Shown here: in pieces, positions 53,828-63,181 of the stretch
Layout: every line of letters begins with the position of its first letter
Numbering within the stretch: position 1 is the stretch's first letter
Notes under the pieces: generated by a model
Seen by the model: only the letters and a program-made list of their open reading frames with translations
Database searches by the model: none
Told to the model about the DNA's origin: nothing
Assembly: GCA_026708035.1 (NCBI GenBank)
Contig: JAPOVQ010000035.1
Coordinates: 1-64,000 of the forward strand
Origin: Chloroflexota bacterium
Lineage (GTDB): Bacteria > Chloroflexota > UBA11872
Direction of reading: 5' to 3'
DNA: 64,000 nucleotides
Translations under genes and position numbers: made by a program

Positions 53828-53942
53828 CGGCGGTCAGCTTAGCCCCACGCGCGGCGCGTCGACAGCGGCCGGCCGGTCGCGCTACGGTCGGCTCGACCCC
53901 GATCCAACCCGAGCGTTGCCCACGAATGCCGAGGCGCCTCTG

Positions 53943-55121
53943 ATGACGCTGGCCATCGACGCCTTCTACGGCGGTCACGTCGAGATGCCGAACCCGGGAT
54001 TTCGGGGGCCGCCGGCGCACACGCGGCGAATGAGCGACGCGCACCTGGCGACGGTCTACGACGAGGCCCTGCGCTTCGCCGAGCTGATGGAGCGCACGGG
54101 CTACGACACGCTCTGGCTGGCCGAGCATCATTTTCAGCGCGAGGGCTACGGCTGCATCGGCAACGTGCCGCTGCTGAGCCTGCATCTGGCGCACCACACC
54201 GAGCGGCTCAAGTTCGGCGCGTTCTTCAACACGGTCACTGCCTGGCACCCGATGCGACTGGCCGAAGACTACGCCACGGTCGACGTGCTCACCGGCGGCC
54301 GGCTGCGGTTCGGCATCGGACGCGGCTATGTGGCGCGAGAGGTCGAGACGCTGGGCGGCCCGCTACTCGATGACGCGGCCAACCGCGATCTGTTCGAGGA
54401 ACAGGTGGAGATCATGCTGAAGGCGTGGCACGAGCCGGAGTTCGCCCATGCGGGCACGGCCTACCGGGTGCCCGCCGACGTGCCGCACATGTTTGACGAC
54501 CTTGTTGACATAACGCTTGTGCCGCGACCGGCGCACCTGCCGGTTGAAATCTGGCAGCCCATCACCAGCACCAAGCGGCGCGGACTGGACTTCATGGCGC
54601 GGCATGGCATCAAGGGCGTGATCGCGGGCGGCACGGCGCCGGGTGGTCGAGCCGACCAGGCGGCGGCCGTTTATCGCGACGCGTTGGCGCGGGCGGGCCG
54701 CCAGACTGAGCTTGGCGAGGACCTGGCGGTTGGTTTCCAGATACACCTCGCGGACAGCCGCGAGGCCGCGTTGCGCGAGGCGACCCCGTGGTGCGAAGAG
54801 CACCTCAAGGGACTCGCGCCGCTGGGCCGCTATCCGCAACTCAGCGAGGCCCAGATTCGGGCCACCGCAGAGGGCGAGGCGGCCTATGGCGCGGGACTGC
54901 CCACCATTCGCGATCTGGATGCCGAGGGAACCTGGGTGTGCGGGACGCCCGATCACGTGTGCGACCATTTGAGCGGCTTACTCGAACGCCTGCCCGGCTT
55001 GCGTCGCGTCTTCATCCAGACCGGATCGCTGGGCGTGCCGCCGTCGGCTATGCGAGCCGACATTCAGTGGTTCGCGCAGGACGTGATGCCCGGATTTGTT
55101 CCGGCGTCGGGAAACCGTTAA
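53943..55121 (+). CDS. LLM class flavin-dependent oxidoreductase
   Basis: A 392-residue luciferase-like TIM-barrel monooxygenase that uses reduced F420 or FMN. Landmarks are the first-strand FYGGHVEMPNPGF, the DTLWLAEHHFQREG segment with the conserved HH, FGAFFNTVTAWHP, DVLTGGRLRFGIGRGY and ETLGGPLLDD. The ATG 53943 is used; the frame runs open upstream through the divergent region. These enzymes oxidise diverse substrates such as sulfonates, aldehydes or hydrocarbons. A cofactor preference cannot be read. It stands alone, followed by a hairpin repeat. Confidence 0.88.
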   Translation: MTLAIDAFYGGHVEMPNPGFRGPPAHTRRMSDAHLATVYDEALRFAELMERTGYDTLWLAEHHFQREGYGCIGNVPLLSLHLAHHTERLKFGAFFNTVTAWHPMRLAEDYATVDVLTGGRLRFGIGRGYVAREVETLGGPLLDDAANRDLFEEQVEIMLKAWHEPEFAHAGTAYRVPADVPHMFDDLVDITLVPRPAHLPVEIWQPITSTKRRGLDFMARHGIKGVIAGGTAPGGRADQAAAVYRDALARAGRQTELGEDLAVGFQIHLADSREAALREATPWCEEHLKGLAPLGRYPQLSEAQIRATAEGEAAYGAGLPTIRDLDAEGTWVCGTPDHVCDHLSGLLERLPGLRRVFIQTGSLGVPPSAMRADIQWFAQDVMPGFVPASGNR

Positions 55122-55159
55122 GTAGATGGACGGTATCCCGCGCTCGAGGCCCGAATCCC

Positions 55160-55192
55160 CCTCACCCTAGCGCTCTCCCCCCAGGGAGAGGG
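55160..55192. repeat. REP-like hairpin after the flavin oxidoreductase gene
   Basis: CTCTCCC pairs with GGGAGAG around a short C-rich loop, with a CTCACCCTAG flank. This form is widespread between bacterial genes. It lies about 40 nt past the plus-strand stop and 100 nt before a convergent gene end. A second, shorter copy is part of the repeat at 52693-52760. Confidence 0.6.
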
Positions 55193-55292
55193 AACAGGAC
55201 CTGCCCTTCAGGCTCGGCTGGAGACATTGCGCGAGCGGCTCCGCCGGCTGAAACGGGCGGCTAGTCCTGGCCTATACGCCGTCAAGCGGCGT

Positions 55293-56396
55293 TTACGAAA
55301 TCCGCAGGCGATACCAGCGGATGTTGTAGACCTCGTCCTCTTCGCACCAGAAGGCCACGTACACGTCGCCGTCGGGAAGCAGCGCCAGGCTCGGAAAGCC
55401 GAATGGCAGGTCGACCAGCTCCTGCCCGCTGCTTTCCGTGGCGCCGGTCATGCTGGATGAGGCGCTTTCCCAGAGTGGCGTTGCGGCCAGATTGATCCAG
55501 TCGTCGCCGTCCAGCCGCGATAGGTTGGCCCACAGGCCCGGCTGCCGGTCGTGGCGGTAGACGAACAGAATGCGGTCGTCCGGCAGCGCCAGCAGCTTGC
55601 CCGTCTGGCCGTGAATGCCGGTGGACCGCGGCTCGGAAAACGTCCGGCCGTCGGCTGAGATTGCGTACGGGTTGGGCTCGGTGCCGCCCGTGGCGGAGTC
55701 GAAGGCCCAGGCGGTTGCCAGGAGCCGGCCGTCGCTCAGCTGGCGCAGCGAGACCTCCCACGAGAAGACGCCGCGATGGGTCTCGTCGATCAGCGCCAGG
55801 TGCTCCGGCCATGTCCGGCCGCGGTCGTGGGACACGAATGCCAGCGCCATGGCCCCGATCGGCTCCTCGCCGTCCCAGCCGCGCCAGGGGGCCATCGGGG
55901 CGAGCCAGCGGCCGTCGTCCAGCTCCACGATGTGGTGGCACACCTCCCACGCCGGACTCCACACCGGGGGATCGAGGATCTCGGGCTTGCTCCACGAGTG
56001 ACCGCGGTCGGAGCTGTGCGTGGTGATGAGGTCCATGGGCGCATGGCCAAGGTTCTCGCGATTGACGAGCTGCCCGCCGTGAACGTCGCGGTAGGTGCGC
56101 CCGCCGATGCCGACCAGCGTGCCGTCGCGCAGCAGGCTCACGCGGACGCCGCCGGTTGTCGGTCGGGTCGTGGAGCTTTCGACCAGCAGCTCGGGCGCCG
56201 ACCAGGTCACGCCGCCGTCGGACGAGCGGGCCTTGTAGGTCTGGTAGTCGAGCGCTTCCACGCCCGAGGCGAGATCGAAGCTGGCAAACAGCTCGCCGTC
56301 GTCGAGCACGATGATCGAGGGATGCCAGGCGTGGACGGCGCGCCGCTTCGGTTCCGGATTTCGATAGACCAGGCCGGTGGCCAGCACGTCAATCAC
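55293..56396 (-). CDS. Asp-box (sialidase-fold) protein A2
   Basis: A 367-residue propeller, paralogue of the protein at 6868-7968 and nearly equal in length, with Asp boxes SSDGGVTWSAP, SSDRGHSWSKP and SHDRGRTWPEH. The N-terminus MIDVLATGLVYRNP matches the relative residue by residue in spacing, which supports the GTG start at 56396. Other shared regions are the LVNRENLG/LVNRDTLG segment, FSWEVSLRQLSDGRLL and the final IRWYRLRIS. No signal peptide. It is divergent from the aminotransferase gene. Catalytic activity is unproven. Confidence 0.83.
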   Translation of the reverse strand: MIDVLATGLVYRNPEPKRRAVHAWHPSIIVLDDGELFASFDLASGVEALDYQTYKARSSDGGVTWSAPELLVESSTTRPTTGGVRVSLLRDGTLVGIGGRTYRDVHGGQLVNRENLGHAPMDLITTHSSDRGHSWSKPEILDPPVWSPAWEVCHHIVELDDGRWLAPMAPWRGWDGEEPIGAMALAFVSHDRGRTWPEHLALIDETHRGVFSWEVSLRQLSDGRLLATAWAFDSATGGTEPNPYAISADGRTFSEPRSTGIHGQTGKLLALPDDRILFVYRHDRQPGLWANLSRLDGDDWINLAATPLWESASSSMTGATESSGQELVDLPFGFPSLALLPDGDVYVAFWCEEDEVYNIRWYRLRIS

Positions 56397-56490
56397 GGGC
56401 GAGCTCCGGCTGCCATAATCCGGGCTGGTTCACGGTCGGATCACCCGACGCCGAATTCCATGCCGCCCGACGGGGCGCAGGGAGCATGCG

Positions 56491-57834
56491 ATGCCTCCGG
56501 TCGAAGCCCTGGTGGATGCCCGCCGCAGCATAGAAGCCCGCTATCGCGCGCGCACGCCTGAATCGCGGGCGTTGCACGAGCGAGCGCTGCAGTCGCTGCC
56601 CGGCGGCGAGTCCCGCACGGCGACCTGGTTTGCGCCCTACCCGACCTACATCGCCTCGGGTCTGGGCTCAACCCTGACTGACGTTGACGGCAATCAGTTG
56701 GTGGACTTCACCTTCAACTCCACGTCGGTCATCCATGGTCATGCGCACCCCGAGATTGTGGCGGCTGTGCAACGCCGCGTGGCCGAGGGCACCGCGTGGA
56801 ACGCGCCCAACGCGGGCCAGGTCGAGTTGGCCGAGATCCTCTGTGCGCAGGTGCCGTCGCTCGATCAGGTGCGTTTCTGCGCCTCGGGCACCGAGGCCAA
56901 CATGCAGGCGATCAAGGCCGCGCGGGCGTTCACCGACCGTGATCTGATTATCAAGATGGACCTGGCCTATCACGGCACCTACGAGGGCGTGGAGCTCCAT
57001 CAAGGGTCGGACGGTTGGGGCGGTCCGGGAGCGCCGGTGTCGCGGGGCGTGCCCAGCAATGCCGTGGACAACGTGCTGATTGCCCCTTTCGACGACGCGG
57101 AGATCGTGGAGTGGCTGCTCGAATCCCATCCCGGGCAGGTGGCCGCCATCGTGGTCAACCCGGCCCAAACCCAGGGTGGCCTGCGGGCGCCGTCGCCGGG
57201 GTATCTGAAGGCCCTGCGCGACGCCGCGGATGCGCACGGCACGCTGCTGGTGTTCGACGAAGTCATCACGCTGCGTCTGGCGCGCGGCGGCGGCCAGGAG
57301 TTGTTCGGCGTGCTGCCGGACCTGACGGCGATGGGCAAGATCATCGGCGGCGGGCTGCCCGTCGGCGGCTTCGGCGGTCGGGCGGAGGTGATGGACATCT
57401 TTGCCGACCGGCAGCCGCCGGTCCTGCCGCATGCCGGCACCTTCAACGGCAACCCGGCCACCATGGCCGCGGGACTGGCGGCCATGCGGATGCTCGACGC
57501 GCCGGCATTTGAGCTTCTGGCGGAGCGCGGCGAGGCACTTGGCAGGGGTTTGGTCGAAGCCGCGCAACGGGCCGGCGTCGCGCTGGAAGTGACGCAGATC
57601 GCATCGGTGATCGGCGTCGACATTCCACTGGCCGGCGCATCCGCGGGGGAGATCATGGAGCTGATCGTCCTCGAGCTGTTGAACCGCGGATTCAAGGCGG
57701 CATCCATGATGACCGTGTCCACGGCAACGATCGCCGACGAGATTCAGGCGCTGACCGAAGCGCTGACGGACGTGCTGCGGCAGCTGCGTCCCGCAATTGC
57801 CGAGGCCGCGCCCGCAGCAGCACTCACCGCGTAG
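56491..57834 (+). CDS. Class III aminotransferase (glutamate-1-semialdehyde aminomutase-like)
   Basis: A 447-residue fold-type I PLP enzyme. The PLP lysine is K283 in MGKIIGGGLP, FCASGTEANMQAIKAAR is the cofactor-phosphate loop, LVFDEVITLRL includes the Asp that binds the pyridine nitrogen, and ELFGVLPDLT completes the family pattern. It resembles the aspartate-aminotransferase-family and HemL-like catabolic members. No haem gene is nearby, so a catabolic aminotransferase of a semialdehyde or beta-amino acid is more likely than haem synthesis. The ATG is preceded by GGGAG. It is divergent from the Asp-box gene. Confidence 0.88.
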   Translation: MPPVEALVDARRSIEARYRARTPESRALHERALQSLPGGESRTATWFAPYPTYIASGLGSTLTDVDGNQLVDFTFNSTSVIHGHAHPEIVAAVQRRVAEGTAWNAPNAGQVELAEILCAQVPSLDQVRFCASGTEANMQAIKAARAFTDRDLIIKMDLAYHGTYEGVELHQGSDGWGGPGAPVSRGVPSNAVDNVLIAPFDDAEIVEWLLESHPGQVAAIVVNPAQTQGGLRAPSPGYLKALRDAADAHGTLLVFDEVITLRLARGGGQELFGVLPDLTAMGKIIGGGLPVGGFGGRAEVMDIFADRQPPVLPHAGTFNGNPATMAAGLAAMRMLDAPAFELLAERGEALGRGLVEAAQRAGVALEVTQIASVIGVDIPLAGASAGEIMELIVLELLNRGFKAASMMTVSTATIADEIQALTEALTDVLRQLRPAIAEAAPAAALTA

Positions 57835-57978
57835 GCGCCGGAGGGCGATCCAGCGGTAGCGTTCATCACTTGACCGACGTAACGATGGCCGTCACGATGT
57901 GTGGTGAGTCGAGCCGGTTTGCGGTCTACTGCCGCCGGTTTCGCCAAACGTCGTCTGCAGGAATAGGAGCCGCCTGCC

Positions 57979-59256
57979 GTGGCTGCCATTGCAACCAATG
58001 TTCGTCGTCTTCCCGGCCCGATTCAGGCCCTCATCGCGTCCCTTGTATTCGTTGCGCTTGCGCTTCTGATTCTCCGGGTCGCGCTCGACCCGAACGAAGA
58101 GAGGATGCGGGCCAGCGCCGAGGCGGCGCGCCCTCAACGCGAGGCGGTTCAGGTTCGTACGCGGGCGCCGACGGATGCGTCGACGACCACGGAATCGTCG
58201 GCGGCGACGGACGCGGCCGCGGAAAGCGACCTGCCGGGCGTTGGCGACACCCTGGTATCGACGGACGATCTATCGGTCACCCTGCTTGCGGTTGAAGATC
58301 TGTCAGAGCTGCCCCAACTCGTGGGCGGCCCGGTCGATCCGCGCAGGGACTACTTCCGGATCGTCACCATTGAATTCGAGAACAACAGCTCCGACCCAAC
58401 CACTGTGCAGAACACCAACATCTGGCTGGTGAAGGACGACGGCTCCCGAGTCGTCATCGACTCAAACTCGCTCGACAGGCTCATCTCCGCACCGCCGCTT
58501 GCTTTCGATAGCCGGCCGCTGTTTCTGGCGGAATCGGTGCCGGTAGACAAGTCAATCGTGGTGTCGGTGTCGTTCGACGTCAGGGAAAGCGACACGATTA
58601 CCAAGCTCGACGTCGAGGGCCTTCTATTTGCGATGCCCGCGGTCAACCTCGATGCCGGCGCGGCGGCAGTGGCGGAGGCGGAAGCGGAGACCGAGGCCAC
58701 GGCCACGGCTGAGGCCGAGGCCACGCCGGAAGCCAATGTTCGCGACACTCGTGCCGGAAGCTCGCTGGACACCGCCGTGAACCGGGGGCGGGCGCGCATT
58801 GAAGCCGAGGAGCAGGTCGCGGAATCTCGCACCGGCCTGCCCACGGTAGGCGACGCGCTGCTTGGGGATGACGGGCTCGAGGTGACGCTGGTGTCGGTGC
58901 AGCGATTCGAGGAGTTGACGCAGGTTCACGGCTCACCGTTCCGGCCGAAGAACGGCTTGTTCCAGATCGTGACCATCACATTCAACAACACCAACGACAG
59001 CGGGAACATCGTGGTCTCCAAGGCCAACATCGTGATGATCGAGCCGGACGGCAACGAAATCCCCGTGAATTCGCCAGGCATCAATGCGCTCATAGGCATG
59101 GCCACGACGGCTACGGAAGGCCGTCCGCTGTTCCTGGTCGAAAGCGTGCCGAACGGAAAGACAGCCACGGTGGCCGTGGTGTTCGATGTCGACCCGGGCT
59201 TGCTTGACCTGCAAATCGACATCGAGGGCTTCATCTTCGAGGTGCCGAACCCCTAG
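57979..59256 (+). CDS. Membrane-anchored protein with two DUF4352-like domains
   Basis: A 425-residue protein with one N-terminal transmembrane helix (about 14-36) and two immunoglobulin-like domains of the DUF4352 type, at about 85-215 and 290-425. The repeats share GDTLVSTDDLSVTL/GDALLGDDGLEVTL, then FRIVTIEFENN/FQIVTITFNNT and the RPLFLAESVP/RPLFLVESVP segment. The linker between them is an Ala/Glu/Thr repeat (about 228-245). The domain probably faces outside. The start is GTG 57979. The internal duplication is old, as the halves are only moderately alike. The function is unknown; the family is common in surface and lipoproteins. Confidence 0.78.
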   Translation: MAAIATNVRRLPGPIQALIASLVFVALALLILRVALDPNEERMRASAEAARPQREAVQVRTRAPTDASTTTESSAATDAAAESDLPGVGDTLVSTDDLSVTLLAVEDLSELPQLVGGPVDPRRDYFRIVTIEFENNSSDPTTVQNTNIWLVKDDGSRVVIDSNSLDRLISAPPLAFDSRPLFLAESVPVDKSIVVSVSFDVRESDTITKLDVEGLLFAMPAVNLDAGAAAVAEAEAETEATATAEAEATPEANVRDTRAGSSLDTAVNRGRARIEAEEQVAESRTGLPTVGDALLGDDGLEVTLVSVQRFEELTQVHGSPFRPKNGLFQIVTITFNNTNDSGNIVVSKANIVMIEPDGNEIPVNSPGINALIGMATTATEGRPLFLVESVPNGKTATVAVVFDVDPGLLDLQIDIEGFIFEVPNP

Positions 59257-59289
59257 GCTTCGGCGCGTAGCCAACGGCATACTCGGGAA

Positions 59290-59859
59290 ATGACCGAGGT
59301 GTCGGGCGGGCCTGAGTTTCCGCGCACCATTCGCACGCCGCGTCTCACGCTCCGTCCGTTCAAGCCGTCGGACGTGAACGCCGTTCTGGGGTATGAGTCG
59401 GACGCAGCCTATGGCGAGTTTCTCGGCGTTCCGCATCCTTACCGTCGATCGGACGCCGAGCGCGGCGTCGCGTCCCGCATGCTCTGCGACTGGACGCGCG
59501 CGGCGATGTGGGCCGTGGATCTCGAGGGCGACGCCATCGGGAACGTCGGGATGACGCTATACGCCGGTCACGGGCGCATTGATCTCTACTACGGCCTCGC
59601 GCGGGCGCACTGGGGAATGGGCTATATGACTGAGGCCGTGCGCGCCGCCATTGACGCCGCCTTCACCACGTTTCCGAACGTCAACCGCGTTCAGGCCGAC
59701 GCCAACCCCGAGAATCCGGCCTCGCTGCGCGTCATGGCAAAGGCCGGGATGACTCCCGAGGGCGTGCTGCGCCAATACGTGGTCATGCACGGCGCGGCCA
59801 CGGATCAGGTCATGTGCAGCATCCTGCGCCGCGAGTGGGAGACCGTGAGCAAGGAGTAG
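59290..59859 (+). CDS. GNAT family N-acetyltransferase (RimJ/RimL-type)
   Basis: A 189-residue acetyltransferase. The opening IRTPRLTLRPFKPSD is typical of the RimJ/L-like group. The acetyl-CoA binding loop is ARAHWGMGYMTEAV, and the later NPENPASLRVMAKAGM is the conserved B motif. Substrates in this group include ribosomal proteins, aminoglycosides and polyamines. The start ATG lies 33 nt after the DUF4352-like gene stop. It converges on the SnoaL-like gene, with 53 nt between stops. Confidence 0.9.
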   Translation: MTEVSGGPEFPRTIRTPRLTLRPFKPSDVNAVLGYESDAAYGEFLGVPHPYRRSDAERGVASRMLCDWTRAAMWAVDLEGDAIGNVGMTLYAGHGRIDLYYGLARAHWGMGYMTEAVRAAIDAAFTTFPNVNRVQADANPENPASLRVMAKAGMTPEGVLRQYVVMHGAATDQVMCSILRREWETVSKE

Positions 59860-59912
59860 CAGCCTTCCCCTGCCGGCGCAATGGCGATGGGGCTCGCCTG
59901 CCGAGGCCGTCG

Positions 59913-60326
59913 CTACCGCTGCGAGATTCCGCCGCCGATTTGCTCCACCACGCGCAGGGTGTCTGCCACCGCCCACGTCTCCACGATGCGCCCATCCACG
60001 ATGCGCCGGATGGCCATCACCTCACCGCTCACCGTCCCGCCCGTGGCCTGGATGCCCAGATGGGTCCCCAGGTGCGTCCCGCGCCACGTGGCATGCGTGA
60101 TGACGAACTCGCCGTCCTCGAACTGTCGCTCGATGGTCCAGCGCAGGTCCGGAAAGGCCTGCAAGCGGTCGCGATGCACGTTCTTGATCGCCGCGGGCGT
60201 CACGCTCTCGCCCGCGCGGTGCACGAGGCCCGAAGAATCGTGCAGCTCGTCGAACACGTCCCAGTTCCGACCGTTGAAGGCCTCATCGGCCAGACGTTGC
60301 ACGACCGCCGCATTGCGGCCGGTCAC
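59913..60326 (-). CDS. SnoaL-like/NTF2-fold protein
   Basis: A 137-residue ester-cyclase-like NTF2-fold protein with AVVQRLADEAFNGRNWDVFDEL at the start, HRDRLQAFPDLRWTIERQF in the middle and MAIRRIVDGRIVETWAVADTL towards the end, all typical of SnoaL-like proteins. Known members cyclise polyketides or work as small hydrolases or isomerases. It starts 3 nt after the SDR gene stop, so the two are co-transcribed and probably act on the same small molecule. Reading frame and length are normal. Confidence 0.87.
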   Translation of the reverse strand: MTGRNAAVVQRLADEAFNGRNWDVFDELHDSSGLVHRAGESVTPAAIKNVHRDRLQAFPDLRWTIERQFEDGEFVITHATWRGTHLGTHLGIQATGGTVSGEVMAIRRIVDGRIVETWAVADTLRVVEQIGGGISQR

Positions 60327-60329
60327 CGG

Positions 60330-61100
60330 CTAGTCGTCCTCGGGCATGAAGCCGGCGTTGATGAAGCCGCCGTCGATGGTGATGGCGGTGCCGCTGATGT
60401 AGGTCGACCCGTCGCCGCACAGGAACACCGCAAGGTCCGCAATCTCCTCCGGCACCGCCTCACGCTTCTTGGGGAAGCGTCGAATGCGCTGATCCCGCAG
60501 CTCCGGTCTGCGCCTGTAGATCTCCTGCACCATCGGCGTTCGCGTCACGCCGGGACAGATCGCGTTTACATTGATGTCGTAGGGCGCCCACTCGATGGAC
60601 AGCATCTGGGCGAGCGCAATCAACCCGGCCTTGGCGGGACTGTACGCGCCGCGATCCGGCACCGGCACCATGGCGCCAACCGACGAGATCAGCACCACGC
60701 GCCCACCCTCGCCCTGCCGAACCAGCTGGCGTCCGATGGACTGACAGAGCAGAAAGCCGCCCGTGAGATGCGTGTCGAGGACCGAGCGCCAGTCCTCCTC
60801 CGGCAATTCGAGCAACGGGGCGATGGCAGTGTTGCCGGCGCCGTGGACCAGGAAATCGCAGCGGCCAAAGTGTTCGACGACCGCATCGACAGCCTGCTGC
60901 ACCGAGGCGCTGGAGGCTGAGTCGAGAACGACCGGCAGGGACTGGCCTCCGCTCTCGGAAATCTCGTTCGCGAGCGCCTCGCTCCGGCCGAGGTCGATGT
61001 CGGCGATTGCGACCGCCGCGCCGTCGCGCACGAAACGCCGGCAGATCGCCGCTCCTAGACCGCCCGCGCCGCCGCTCACGAATGCCACCTTGCCCGTCAT
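60330..61100 (-). CDS. SDR family oxidoreductase
   Basis: A 256-residue short-chain dehydrogenase. Cofactor loop SGGAGGLG (about 9-16), Asp36 after the second strand as NAD selector, NAG-equivalent AGN near 88-90, catalytic S139/S140, Y153 and K157 (YSPAK). The C-terminal ITIDGGFINAG is standard. The likely reaction is oxidation of a secondary alcohol in a small metabolite. The SnoaL-like gene follows after 3 nt. Confidence 0.92.
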   Translation of the reverse strand: MTGKVAFVSGGAGGLGAAICRRFVRDGAAVAIADIDLGRSEALANEISESGGQSLPVVLDSASSASVQQAVDAVVEHFGRCDFLVHGAGNTAIAPLLELPEEDWRSVLDTHLTGGFLLCQSIGRQLVRQGEGGRVVLISSVGAMVPVPDRGAYSPAKAGLIALAQMLSIEWAPYDINVNAICPGVTRTPMVQEIYRRRPELRDQRIRRFPKKREAVPEEIADLAVFLCGDGSTYISGTAITIDGGFINAGFMPEDD

Positions 61101-61241
61101 GGAGTTGCCCCTTCGCAGATTGGCTGCGCCAGTCGCCCCGTGGCGCGCGTCCGGTGATTTGAAGCGCCAAGGATCTCGCTCGAGCCGCAGCCTATCGCTA
61201 AGCGACGCACCTGGGCGAAACCTCGGTCACTCGTCGCCGAA

Positions 61242-62024
61242 TCAGTTTCGCTGCATGAAGTCGGCGATCAGCCGTGCGACCTCGCGCGGGCACTCCAGCG
61301 GCAGCGAGTGCGACGCTCCCGCCAGCCAGCGCAGCTCGATATTGTCCCGCCGGGGCAGGTGCAGCTGTTCATGCGTCGCCGGCTCGCGTCCTCGGTCACC
61401 GTAGAGCTCGAGGATCGGCAGGTCGGTTCGCTGAAGGACGTCGGTGCCGTCCCAGGTTCTCCAGATGGCGCCGAAGTCGCGCCGTTGCCGGTCGGTCCAG
61501 CGGTGCAGGACCTCGTGGCGCAGCTGCTCGCGTTGCTCCAGCTGCTCGGCGGACAGCGTGCTCATGGTGTCGTCTCGGAACGCGTCGCGCTGCGCGTGAT
61601 GGTTGGTCCAGCCTTCGATCGAAATCACACCGCGCAAGGCATCGGGGCGGACCCGCGCGATCTCAATCGCGATCATGCCGCCGATGCTGTGGCCGCCGAC
61701 GAAGCACCGCGGCAGCTTCAGTTGGTCCACGACTTGCAGCACGTCCTGCGCGAACAGCTCAATGGATCCGTTTGCCGGCGGCGGCCAGCTGCCGCCGTGT
61801 CCGCGGAGATCGACGAGGACCATGAGCAGCGCCGCGTCCAGGTGGTCGACTATGTCTTTGAGCCCCCTGGCTGCGTTGAAGCTGCCGGGAATCAGCACCA
61901 GCGGCGGACCGCGTCCACCGCGTTCGTGGTAGGAGAGTGTTGCGCCCGGCGCCTCGATCGCGTGTTGGGCAAATGCCGGTCCCAGGCCCGCGCCAGAACC
62001 GGGCGATGCCGAATCCGGCCTCAC
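61242..62024 (-). CDS. Alpha/beta hydrolase
   Basis: A 260-residue alpha/beta hydrolase with a complete triad: nucleophile S113 in GHSIGG, D210 in LYGDRG and H239 in GASHS. VDLRGHGGS is the usual oxyanion-adjacent loop. Members hydrolyse esters, lactones or halides. The start is GTG 62024, which shares GTGA with the stop of the upstream Asp-box gene; the frame extends further upstream but only through that gene. Part of a three-gene overlapping unit with the Asp-box protein and an FAD oxidoreductase. Confidence 0.85.
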   Translation of the reverse strand: MRPDSASPGSGAGLGPAFAQHAIEAPGATLSYHERGGRGPPLVLIPGSFNAARGLKDIVDHLDAALLMVLVDLRGHGGSWPPPANGSIELFAQDVLQVVDQLKLPRCFVGGHSIGGMIAIEIARVRPDALRGVISIEGWTNHHAQRDAFRDDTMSTLSAEQLEQREQLRHEVLHRWTDRQRRDFGAIWRTWDGTDVLQRTDLPILELYGDRGREPATHEQLHLPRRDNIELRWLAGASHSLPLECPREVARLIADFMQRN

Positions 62025-63181
62025 CGAACCGACTCCAGCGGCGGATTGCGCACGCCGTCGAGATCGGCAAGGCGTACCCGCAGCAGCTCCACCGTCTGCT
62101 TGCCGCCGGCGAAGGAAATAAAGAGGTGGTCGCCATGCTCGATCACGTGTGGGTAGTCCACCCAGCGTCCGCCCGCCAGGTACGCCATCGTGTGAAAGAC
62201 CAGGCCGTCGTCGCTGACTGAGATAGCCAGCGGATCGCGCATTCTCGGGTTGGGGTTCGAGACGAGCACGTAGCGACCGTCGGCCAGCCGCAGCCCGCTG
62301 AACTTGGACGTGGCGTCCGGGAAATTCGTTCGAACCGGGCGGCCCCAGGTACTCCCGCCGTCCACGGAAATCGCGCGGTAGAGGTATCCGCTGCGGCGAC
62401 CGTCGCGAAACAGCGCCGCCAACCGCCCGTCGGGCAGCGTCCACCAGTGCGGCTCCTCCGCCGAAAGCTCGGTGTTCGACCCCAGGACGGGAACCGATGC
62501 CCACCGGTCGATCGCGTCCACGCCGCCGACCAGAAATTCAACGCCGACCTCGCGATAGTTGTGGCGGCGCCGGGACATGCTCCATTGGCCGTCAGGCAGG
62601 CGCTCCGGCGGGAAGTTGTTGATGGCGTCACGGCAGACGACGCCGGCGGGCTCCCACGAATCGCCGGTCGGATTGAGTCGAAACGCGTGCAGCGCAAGGC
62701 TCGGACCGAAGAATCCGGCCGCCTCGTCCAGCGACGCCAGCGCCAACAGCTCGCCGTCCCGTTGCCAGAAACCGCGCGAGATAAATCGCAGGCCGCGATC
62801 GGTGCGCTGGCCATACAGCGGCGAAGATGGACCGGACCCGGGCGGCGCGGGCGTGAGGTACCGGGGACTCGACCATCGACGTCCATCGGGGCTGGTGGCG
62901 AACTTCACCCGCTGGCCCACGCGGTCCTCGATGCCTGGACCGTCGCTCCACATGAGCCAGAACTTGCCCCCGTGATTGGCCAGGTAGTTGTGCTGGTTGA
63001 CGCCGCCCCGGTCGCGGTCGAGATCGCTGCCGTGGTGCGCCTCGGCGCGCACATCGCTCACCATGACGTGCTGCGACGGCACGCGCGGCAGCGACGCAAA
63101 GTCGATTCGGTGTGAGTCGTCCGGCACCCACGGACCCGCCAGCATGAGCGCTGGATTCGGGCGCACCACGTGCTCAGCCAT
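62021..63181 (-). CDS. Asp-box (sialidase-fold) protein C
   Basis: A 386-residue propeller with Asp-box-like SPDGRRWSSP and SVDGGSTWGRP and the strands SRRRHNYREVGVEFL and LRLADGRYVLVSNPNP. It belongs to a separate branch from the two paralogue pairs in the window. ATG 63181 overlaps the FAD oxidoreductase stop by 8 nt, and the hydrolase GTG overlaps its own stop by 4 nt, so the three are tightly coupled. No signal peptide. A role on the product of the FAD enzyme is suggested by coupling only. Confidence 0.8.
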   Translation of the reverse strand: MAEHVVRPNPALMLAGPWVPDDSHRIDFASLPRVPSQHVMVSDVRAEAHHGSDLDRDRGGVNQHNYLANHGGKFWLMWSDGPGIEDRVGQRVKFATSPDGRRWSSPRYLTPAPPGSGPSSPLYGQRTDRGLRFISRGFWQRDGELLALASLDEAAGFFGPSLALHAFRLNPTGDSWEPAGVVCRDAINNFPPERLPDGQWSMSRRRHNYREVGVEFLVGGVDAIDRWASVPVLGSNTELSAEEPHWWTLPDGRLAALFRDGRRSGYLYRAISVDGGSTWGRPVRTNFPDATSKFSGLRLADGRYVLVSNPNPRMRDPLAISVSDDGLVFHTMAYLAGGRWVDYPHVIEHGDHLFISFAGGKQTVELLRVRLADLDGVRNPPLESVR

